NCBI GenBank assembly: GCA_016711345.1
Contig: JADJTD010000002.1
Coordinates: forward strand, 1-64,000
Direction: 5' to 3'
DNA from: Chloracidobacterium sp.
GTDB lineage: Bacteria; Acidobacteriota; Blastocatellia; Pyrinomonadales; Pyrinomonadaceae
DNA: 64,000 nt
Shown: positions 57,054 through 64,000 of the stretch, piece by piece
Numbering within the stretch: position 1 is the stretch's first letter
Layout of the letters: each line of letters opens with the position of its first letter
Program-made: the position numbers and the translations under genes
Notes under the pieces: generated by a model
The model's database searches: none
Told to the model about the DNA's origin: nothing
The model's input: the letters and a program-made list of their open reading frames with translations, nothing else

Positions 57054-58082
57054 ATGCCGTACACACCTACCGATATCATCACAGTATTCCCCGGTACGTA
57101 CACGCCGGGTGCTGAGACATCTCTCAACGCCATGGCCGACGTTATCAACGCAGCGTGGAACAAGGCCGGTGAGAAGGCATACGACTACGACGCGAAGATT
57201 GCTGCTGCGACCACCGGCTGGCTGGATGGCGCAAGCGCACCGCACATCACGGCATCGACAGCAACAGCGCCGACTGTGACTGAGCCAGCTGTCACGATTC
57301 CATCCACGGTGAACGTCACGGATGTGATGACGCTGTTTGACACCAAGTACCTTGAATTGGTGGCGCTGCTTTCCGACAAGTTTACCTATTTCCGCACCAC
57401 CTATTTTCCGAACGACTCGGCTGACTATGCCGCTGTCGATGCGTGGATTCAGGCAGGGTTAGCCGACGAGAGTGGTCTCCCTGCAGCAGTGCGTGCCCAG
57501 ATGCTCACCGACGCGAGCGATGCGATCTATGCCGACGCAGCTCGTGCTTCGGATGCAGTGCTGCAGACTTTCGCTGCCATGCGGTACCCTATCCCGCCCG
57601 GTGCTGCGGCAAGTGCTGTGCTTCAAATCCAGCAGAAGGCTCAAGATGGTGTAGCTGAGGCTGGGCGCAAGATCACTGTGGCTTCTGTCGACCAGCTTCG
57701 CTTCGTCGTCGAGAAAGCGGTCGGTCTGCGCCATGAGGCGATGGCTGACGGTATCGCTTACATCCAGGCACTGGCCTCTGGCCCCGACATGGCGAGCAAG
57801 CTGATCTCTACCGGCTACGACGCACAGAGCAAGCTTATCTCAAGTGCCTCCCAGTTCTACAACGCACGCACTGAAGCTGCGAGACTCACTGCAAGCGTCA
57901 GTCAGTTCAACGCCAGCGCCACACAGGAAGCTGCCACGAAGAATCAGGTGTCTGACCTGACCCTTATCGAAGACAAGCTGAAAGCACTTCTCTCTGAAGC
58001 ACAAGCACTCGCCACCATGGCGACCAGCCTCTACAACAACGTCCACGCGAGCGCAGGTACTGGCTACAGCGTAGCTGCATAA
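57054..58082 (+). CDS. Helical virion protein, possible ejection protein
   Basis: A 342-aa protein, mostly helical and Ala-rich in the second half (SAVLQIQQKAQDGVAEAGRK, KLISSASQFYNARTEAARL). Position after the hub and before large internal proteins suggests a tail-needle-associated or ejected protein. No domain recognised. Confidence 0.62.
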   Translation: MPYTPTDIITVFPGTYTPGAETSLNAMADVINAAWNKAGEKAYDYDAKIAAATTGWLDGASAPHITASTATAPTVTEPAVTIPSTVNVTDVMTLFDTKYLELVALLSDKFTYFRTTYFPNDSADYAAVDAWIQAGLADESGLPAAVRAQMLTDASDAIYADAARASDAVLQTFAAMRYPIPPGAAASAVLQIQQKAQDGVAEAGRKITVASVDQLRFVVEKAVGLRHEAMADGIAYIQALASGPDMASKLISTGYDAQSKLISSASQFYNARTEAARLTASVSQFNASATQEAATKNQVSDLTLIEDKLKALLSEAQALATMATSLYNNVHASAGTGYSVAA

Positions 58083-58095
58083 TCGGAGAACACAA

Positions 58096-60423
58096 ATGGC
58101 ATCCAACATTACCAAGAACTTCAAGGCGAAGGCCGGTCTGCGCATGGCACAGGGTGGCGTACTGGACAACTTCATGAGCACCGTACCTGATGCGCAGCCT
58201 ACAAGCATGTTCGCTGGCCCCGGTGGCGGCGTGGCTACGTCGTACGGTGGCGGTAGGGGTGAACTTCGCCCTACGGTAGCACCGATGCGGCCTGGATACG
58301 GTCAGAACCGTACGCAGGTACAGGCGCTGACAGATCGCGTGAATCTCGGTCAAGCGATGCAAGGTCTGTCGAATACGGATCGCTCGAACCTGATGAATCC
58401 TGGCAATCAGCCCTACAAGGCTGACTCACCCATGGCGATGGTAGGCACATCGGCGGGTGCATCGATGGAGCGCCAGCAGACGGACGTCATGGGCCGACTG
58501 CGTGACAATCTTGCGCAGCAGCCCGGTGTCAAGACGAAGTTCAGCCTCCGCAGCGGCGGTGTTGTAGACCCTGAGCAGAACGAGGTCTACAACATCCAAG
58601 GCCCCGGTGACGGCAGCGGGCGCGACGACAAGGTTGATGTGAACGTCCATGGCAAGAACATCCACGTGTCGAAGAACGAGCGCTTTGCTGTGTTCCCTGC
58701 GTCGATTGCCGCAGAGGAGATCGAAGCGTTCATCGAGTCGAAGACAGGTCGACCCACGGCCACTTCGGGCGGTGGGTTGCGCGAGGGGATGAATGCATTT
58801 GGGGGTGGTGTAGACGACGCAGGTAATTTACTTGAGCGGCTACCTAAAGGAAACCCGGTCCCTGTTGTCGATGACTTTGGTAATGTAGTGAAGCCGAGCG
58901 CAAAAAGCACAATCATGGGGCAACAAGCCGCACGTGCTCTTTCGGGGGCACAACCCGTTGCTGCGCCTGCTGCGCCTGCTGCGCCTGCTGCGCCTGCTGC
59001 GCCTGCTGCGCAACAAGCCACTCGCTTGGGGAGGGCTGTAGAGAATCTCAAGTTTCTCGGACAAGCCATTAAACCACCAGCTGCCCTAAGTACCGGCACA
59101 TCAGCTATTGGTAGGTTAGCAGGGGGTGTGCTCCCCGGCCTCGGATACATGCCCGGTGTTCGCCCAGAGTTGAACGAAGATCAGAGAAAACTCGCTCCTG
59201 GTGCTGGCGGTATAAATCTCCGCAGTATTTTTGACCCTGAGTCGAGAGAAGGTATGGTCGCTGCTTATGACAACATCAATGAGGCTAAGGGTAATACAAC
59301 TCCTGTTGATTCCTCGCAGGGTGCTCGCATACGAGCAAAGAACGAAGCGATTCTCGATGGTGCAGAATCTAAACCCAGCGCGTCAATGGTTGAGAAAACG
59401 GCTAAAGGTAAACCTGTCGCTATGCCAACACCAACGCAACCTGCTGCGCCAACACAACCTGTCACGCCGACCGATCTTCAGGCCCGCTCCGAAGAAGCGC
59501 AGGGCATGCGCGACTTCGGTGACAAAATGCTCACGGATCGTGGTTTGTCACGCGCTCAGGGTTTGGCTACAGACGCCGGTGTTCGCAACACCTTCCAAGC
59601 AGCCCATGACATTGAAGGTAGTGGTGTGAAAATCGGCACTACCATCGGTGCCGATGGAAAACCGCAAGCCTCTTACTCAGGTGGCGTACCGACGAAGGCC
59701 CAATACATTGGGGCTGATGGGAACCCGACAAATCGTTGGGAAGATACCACTCGCTACAAGGAAGCTATTGCACGCAATCAGCAGGACAAAATTACCCTGC
59801 GCGAAATGCAGAAGGACCGCTACAAACGAAGCCTTGAGTCTCAGAGTGCTGGATGGCGCAATGAAGGCGCACTGGGCCTTGCCGCCATGCTCAAGGAAGA
59901 TGAGATTGAGGGCAACAACGCAGCGAAGCAGGCAACGGCAGGTATCGCACGGGCGAATCTGAATCGAGGTTTGCGTCAAGATCAGCAGAGTCAGATGAAC
60001 GCTGATCGCACGTACGAAACTGGTCGTCAAGACAAGCACGATGAACGTGTTGCAAAGATGCTTGACACCGCTGCTGGCGATCCAAAAGCCGATGGCTATC
60101 ACCAGCGTCGTGGGCTGATGGACAAGTACTCCAGCGAGTTCAAGAAGAACTACAAGGGTGCGCCTGAACAGTTTGCTGCCGCGCTGCAAGATGAACTGGC
60201 TATCGAGATGGCCCTTGAGCAAAACGGCGCACGCTGGTTTGGTTGGGGTCAGAAGCCTTGGAACGGCACGAAGACGCAAGTCAGCAAAGAGAAAGCCCCT
60301 TGGTACAAGGTTGGTAGCGAAGCCTACAGCGACGCCCACAATCGTAACCCCACGCTTGCTGAGATGTCCAAGTCGCTTACACCACAGCAGCTTGAGCACT
60401 TCCTAAAAACCCGCGTGAACTAA
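58096..60423 (+). CDS. Internal virion protein
   Basis: A 775-aa protein, Gly/Gln/Ala/Arg-rich with low complexity. An APAAPAAPAAPAAPAA stretch is encoded by tandem CTGCGCCTG units at 58960-59009. The N-terminal part (TKFSLRSGGVVDPEQNEVYN, GRDDKVDVNVHGKNIHVSKN, ERFAVFPASIA) looks structured; the C-terminal third is charged helices. Probably packaged and ejected with DNA. Confidence 0.65.
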   Translation: MASNITKNFKAKAGLRMAQGGVLDNFMSTVPDAQPTSMFAGPGGGVATSYGGGRGELRPTVAPMRPGYGQNRTQVQALTDRVNLGQAMQGLSNTDRSNLMNPGNQPYKADSPMAMVGTSAGASMERQQTDVMGRLRDNLAQQPGVKTKFSLRSGGVVDPEQNEVYNIQGPGDGSGRDDKVDVNVHGKNIHVSKNERFAVFPASIAAEEIEAFIESKTGRPTATSGGGLREGMNAFGGGVDDAGNLLERLPKGNPVPVVDDFGNVVKPSAKSTIMGQQAARALSGAQPVAAPAAPAAPAAPAAPAAQQATRLGRAVENLKFLGQAIKPPAALSTGTSAIGRLAGGVLPGLGYMPGVRPELNEDQRKLAPGAGGINLRSIFDPESREGMVAAYDNINEAKGNTTPVDSSQGARIRAKNEAILDGAESKPSASMVEKTAKGKPVAMPTPTQPAAPTQPVTPTDLQARSEEAQGMRDFGDKMLTDRGLSRAQGLATDAGVRNTFQAAHDIEGSGVKIGTTIGADGKPQASYSGGVPTKAQYIGADGNPTNRWEDTTRYKEAIARNQQDKITLREMQKDRYKRSLESQSAGWRNEGALGLAAMLKEDEIEGNNAAKQATAGIARANLNRGLRQDQQSQMNADRTYETGRQDKHDERVAKMLDTAAGDPKADGYHQRRGLMDKYSSEFKKNYKGAPEQFAAALQDELAIEMALEQNGARWFGWGQKPWNGTKTQVSKEKAPWYKVGSEAYSDAHNRNPTLAEMSKSLTPQQLEHFLKTRVN

Positions 60424-60432
60424 GAGGTTCGC

Positions 60433-63400
60433 ATGATCACACTTGCTGATTCGCAACAGTACGCTCTTGAGGCTAATCCGGAGGTCGCGGCCTTCAACAC
60501 ACCGCAGAATCAGGCATTTCTCACCGACGCTTATGTGCGAGGTACAAGTCAGTTCGGTCGAGGGTTGCGTTCAGCGGGTCTGCAAGAGGATGTTGGGTTC
60601 CTAGCGGACAACGCGAACGACGCCTACCGTCGTGGTGACGTCGCACTTGCACAAGCGCTTGAAACGCAGATGCATGATAAAGCCGCTCAGGCGCAGCAGT
60701 GGGCACCAACGACGCAGAACTTCACCGACATCAACAGCGCTGGTTCTGCTGTCGACTGGGCGACTGGGAGCATGGGTCAGGGGCTGCGAAGCACCCTTAT
60801 ACCCGTGGCGGGTTCACTGGCAGGTGCGGGTGCAGGTGCACTGACGGGCATCGTCACGAAGAATCCGGGTCTTGGTGCAAAGGTTGGTGCGGGAGTTGGT
60901 GGATTCCTCGGTGGCTACAACATGGAGGCAAACGAGACACTCGCGTCGGCCATGATGGACCCGCAGATTCGTGCCAACAAGACCATGCAGGAGATCAAGG
61001 ACGCAGGTCGTGTGAAGGGTGTGGCTGCAGGTGCACTCGAAGCTGTGGTGCCAGCCATGATGGTGGGAAAGGCGGCGGGACTGGCAGGGCGCGTTGGGAA
61101 GGGCGACAGGCTTGCCGCAATTGGCAGAGCCGCAGGACAGGGTGCTATCACCGAGTTCGGCACAGAAGCGGCCCAAGACCTTACGGGGCAGGCAACTGAG
61201 AACTACCTCAAGGACCACGCGCTGGGTAACATCGACCCGTTGCAGGCGCTTAACGCTGGTATGGCTGGCGCTGTTGCCGGTGGCGGCATGGGTCTCATGG
61301 GTGGCCTCGCTTCGGCTGCGCATGCCAAGGTGGACAACGGCGTTGAAGCCGTGAAGGATGTTGCTGCCGACCCGCTAGGCAAGGCCGCATTCGAAGCTGG
61401 CAAGCTGGTGGAAGCAGGCAAGGGCAAGGCGCGTGATCTGGCCGAGCTAATGATGCCGAGCGAGGACGCCCTCGACACACTGCTCTCGCCCGGTGGCACC
61501 GCTGCTCAGAAAGACCTCATGGCAGCGAAGCACGCCGAGTCGGTGATGAACGATCCTGCGGCCACACCTGAAGACCGTGCTGCGGCAGAGGTGTATGCCA
61601 AGGACGGTGACTGGTCACGGTACCGCGACAAGATGACGACTAACCACATGCCGGGTCGTCTGACGAAGCCGCACAACGACATCGCTGACGAGATCGCTCA
61701 GCGCACGGGTGAGACGAGCAAGTCTTCCATGGTCATGCCTACTCAGCAACCTGCATGGGATGTTAATGCGAAGATGCCCCAAGCTGTTCCCGCATCGACC
61801 CGCATGGACATCGAGGCAGGTATTCTCGGTGACAAGTCGAAGCAGCAACAGACCATTGCCTCAGTGGCCGACATCTGGCGCAAGCAGGGTGTCGACGAGA
61901 AGCTCCTGAGCGCCACCAGCCAGCACACGGATGAGTCGCAACGCAAGATGGCCGTGTCGGTGCTCGGCTGGGTCTCTCGCGGCTTCAAGGATGCTGATGG
62001 CAATCTGTTCGTACCTGACAGCCTGACCAAGCACTACGGCAAGAAAACACCCGCGCTGATCCGCAAAGCGGTTGAGCTGGCCGCGCATAAGGGTCTGATT
62101 GATTTCGATACCGCAGCCAAGCTGCCTGAGATCGAGAAGCTGGCAACGGAGCAGCACGCTAACGCAACGGCGGTATTTGACGCCGTTGCTGGTGCCATGC
62201 CCGAGTCCGTGCGCAAACTCTACCCGGCGAAGCAGATCGAGAGCTTCATCCCTGAGCTGCGCCGTATGGCTCAGAATGGCACGACCAAGAAAGAAGAGGA
62301 AGTGCTGCTGCGTGTCTTCGGTAGCAAGGAAGGTATCGCCAATGCCATGTCGAAGTTCGAGGCCCCGAAGGGTAAGAACACACTGGCTGGAGACAGTCTG
62401 AGCGACGACCAGCTCAGTGCCTCGATTAACGAGGACACGGGTGTCAAGAACGAAGATGGCGTCGGCCCGGATGATGTGGTCGACACGCGCACTGGCATGA
62501 GCGAAACAGGTGGTGAGACGACTGAGATTCGCACCTGGAACAAGGCCGGTCACCCGTACGACATGAAGAATACCGATCAGGCTGAGGCGATGAAGAACAA
62601 CATCGCTAAGGCTGAGTCGCATGAGCGCCGCACCAGCATCGGTGCAGTTGACCGTGCTCGTATGGAAGTGCACGGCGCAGAACTGTTCAACGCAGAGAAT
62701 GATCTCCTCGATCTGTACGGCGCGGACTTCTTGAAGGACTCCGAGAAGCGTGCGATGAAGGAGTACGGCGAAGGTGTGCGTGTCAGCGACTATGTTGAAG
62801 GTCTGCCTGCAGAGGGACGTGCTGCGATCCTTGGCAAGATCAACGAGCGATATCGCATGCTGCGTGTCGACCAGATCGAGAGCGCGGCACCGTTCGATGC
62901 GATCAGCAAGGCTGACATCGGCAAGTTCGAAGAGCGCGGTGTGAAGCCGAACACCGATGCCGCGACGATCAGCCACGGCACCGTGTTCCTTGAGCGCATC
63001 GACGCTGATGGCAAGACGATGACCCCGTTCATCACCTCGGCTTATCGACTCGTGCGTCACCAGCAGAAGTCGCGCAAGGCGCACCCCGGTGAAGGCGACA
63101 TGAACCGTGGCGTGGGTGCGCAGGAGAGCTACAACGACATGCTTGCCACCATCGCCGCACTGATGGAGGCAGATAGCCGCTTCACCGGGCGTGTGGGCTA
63201 CAAGGTGGAAGCCTCGTGGGCCGAGCCTAAGTGGATCGAAGGCTCCAAGAACTCGTCTGTCGGTACCAAGACTAAGCAGCGTCTGCCATCGGCTTTCCAG
63301 CTCGTGATGGGCAAGATTGCTGACGCATGGCGGCAACAGCAGAAGGAACTGGTTAGCGGTGACAAAGAAGGTGAGCGCATCCCGTTCGCCAAGAACTACG

Positions 63401-64000
63401 CTGAGCGTCTGGCTGTAGTACACGCTGCGATCACCAAGGCCGTTGCGAAGAAGCAGGACAAGTACGTCAAGTACCTTGAGGGTGTCTTGAAGAGTCCGAA
63501 GCTCGTGAATGCGTTCTACACCGATCAACGGAATCGTTTTCAGGGTAGCGTCGATGACCTGATGAACACGGGTAGCCGTCAGGGAGAAGAGCCGATCCAC
63601 AGTCGTGCGAAGGCCGACTCGGAAGCCGTAGCGTATCAGCACAAGCTGATTGCTCAGGCTCGCAAGAATGGACGGCAGCTTCCCAAGAACGTCGACCAAC
63701 CTGTCGCGAAGGGGCAGAAGAAAGAAGCCTTCGTGCGAGCTGAGGAAGACCTCGTGGCCAGCGAGAAGGTGGCTGACGAAGAAGTGCAACACAGCTACCG
63801 TCGTGAAGACCCGCAGGGAGGTGATCCGATCCACCGTGATCAGACTGGTGCTGCTGCAGGTCTGGGTGCTGGTGCCGAAGGCGGCGGCTATGGTGGCAAC
63901 ACACGTGGTGGCACTCGCGGTGGTAAACCTGCAGAGGGTTTCACGGTCAAGGCTCGGCGCGTTGGTGCTACAGACGATGCGAAGCAGTGGATTATGACGA
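60433..64000 (+). CDS. Very large internal virion protein (3' end outside window)
   Basis: The frame is open for 1189 codons to the window edge. Early residues 115-240 contain hydrophobic glycine-zipper-like stretches (LIPVAGSLAGAGAGALTGIV, GAGVGGFLGGYNMEANE), as in membrane-penetrating ejection proteins. Later parts are charged helices (IRKAVELAAHKGLIDFDTAA). No nuclease, lysozyme or polymerase motif is evident in the visible part. AGAGG precedes the ATG at 60433. Confidence 0.75.
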   Translation, partial: MITLADSQQYALEANPEVAAFNTPQNQAFLTDAYVRGTSQFGRGLRSAGLQEDVGFLADNANDAYRRGDVALAQALETQMHDKAAQAQQWAPTTQNFTDINSAGSAVDWATGSMGQGLRSTLIPVAGSLAGAGAGALTGIVTKNPGLGAKVGAGVGGFLGGYNMEANETLASAMMDPQIRANKTMQEIKDAGRVKGVAAGALEAVVPAMMVGKAAGLAGRVGKGDRLAAIGRAAGQGAITEFGTEAAQDLTGQATENYLKDHALGNIDPLQALNAGMAGAVAGGGMGLMGGLASAAHAKVDNGVEAVKDVAADPLGKAAFEAGKLVEAGKGKARDLAELMMPSEDALDTLLSPGGTAAQKDLMAAKHAESVMNDPAATPEDRAAAEVYAKDGDWSRYRDKMTTNHMPGRLTKPHNDIADEIAQRTGETSKSSMVMPTQQPAWDVNAKMPQAVPASTRMDIEAGILGDKSKQQQTIASVADIWRKQGVDEKLLSATSQHTDESQRKMAVSVLGWVSRGFKDADGNLFVPDSLTKHYGKKTPALIRKAVELAAHKGLIDFDTAAKLPEIEKLATEQHANATAVFDAVAGAMPESVRKLYPAKQIESFIPELRRMAQNGTTKKEEEVLLRVFGSKEGIANAMSKFEAPKGKNTLAGDSLSDDQLSASINEDTGVKNEDGVGPDDVVDTRTGMSETGGETTEIRTWNKAGHPYDMKNTDQAEAMKNNIAKAESHERRTSIGAVDRARMEVHGAELFNAENDLLDLYGADFLKDSEKRAMKEYGEGVRVSDYVEGLPAEGRAAILGKINERYRMLRVDQIESAAPFDAISKADIGKFEERGVKPNTDAATISHGTVFLERIDADGKTMTPFITSAYRLVRHQQKSRKAHPGEGDMNRGVGAQESYNDMLATIAALMEADSRFTGRVGYKVEASWAEPKWIEGSKNSSVGTKTKQRLPSAFQLVMGKIADAWRQQQKELVSGDKEGERIPFAKNYAERLAVVHAAITKAVAKKQDKYVKYLEGVLKSPKLVNAFYTDQRNRFQGSVDDLMNTGSRQGEEPIHSRAKADSEAVAYQHKLIAQARKNGRQLPKNVDQPVAKGQKKEAFVRAEEDLVASEKVADEEVQHSYRREDPQGGDPIHRDQTGAAAGLGAGAEGGGYGGNTRGGTRGGKPAEGFTVKARRVGATDDAKQWIMT

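Noticed and set aside
61861..63834. A 657-codon open frame on the minus strand opposite the giant internal protein
   Set aside because: No ribosome binding site and Leu/Val/His-rich composition typical of an antisense shadow; the plus frame is continuous and in operon context.

Overview
The window looks like most of a tailed double-stranded DNA phage genome (Caudoviricetes), probably a podovirus. It has terminase, a large portal, a scaffold, an N4-gp56-type capsid protein, no tape-measure gene, and a run of large tail and internal virion proteins. Nested Rz/Rz1-type spanins with a lipobox point to a Gram-negative host. Neither end is complete: the leftmost gene lacks its 3' end, and the rightmost gene is still open at base 64000. 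No tRNA, rRNA, CRISPR or integrase gene was recognised.

Layout. Bases 1-28375 are one long leftward arm (minus strand) of tightly packed early and middle genes, many joined by ATGA or TGATG overlaps. The replication and DNA-metabolism core is an ATP-dependent DNA ligase, dCMP deaminase, dATP/dGTP diphosphohydrolase-like protein, family B DNA polymerase, SNF2-type helicase, RecB/Cas4-like nuclease, DHH phosphoesterase and a 784-aa primase-helicase. Around these are many small unknown proteins, several single-helix membrane peptides and a sigma-factor-like gene. Bases 28376-28723 are a structured switch region. From 28724 to the end all genes run rightward: terminase small and large subunits, portal, scaffold, capsid, neck, a lysis cassette (39.0-41.2 kb), a mosaic fibre/receptor-binding region (41.3-51.7 kb), tail-hub proteins, and ejection/internal proteins.

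Mobile and unusual elements dominate the interest. (1) The large terminase carries an intein in its coupling motif. A complete EndoVII/HNH endonuclease gene with its own ribosome binding site is written inside the intein DNA in another reading frame. (2) At 12.4-13.7 kb, small genes are separated by imperfect palindromes that match integron attC sites, with the stop codons lying inside the attC core. (3) A homing-endonuclease-like gene sits in the 5' end of the ligase gene. The disrupted start is left as a 33-codon fragment, and ligase is restored by an AT-rich, recoded copy of its first codons. (4) A putative phage promoter family built on 10-bp-periodic ACTCTGATAC repeats lies before several transcription units and has also been acquired by the endonuclease insertion. 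(5) A cluster of GGAAC/GTTCC sites, and duplicated structured leaders with a compensatory base-pair change, lie at 27.0-28.2 kb.

All functional assignments come from motif reading without database searches. Small-gene calls rest mainly on reading-frame continuity, ribosome binding sites and overlap with neighbours.
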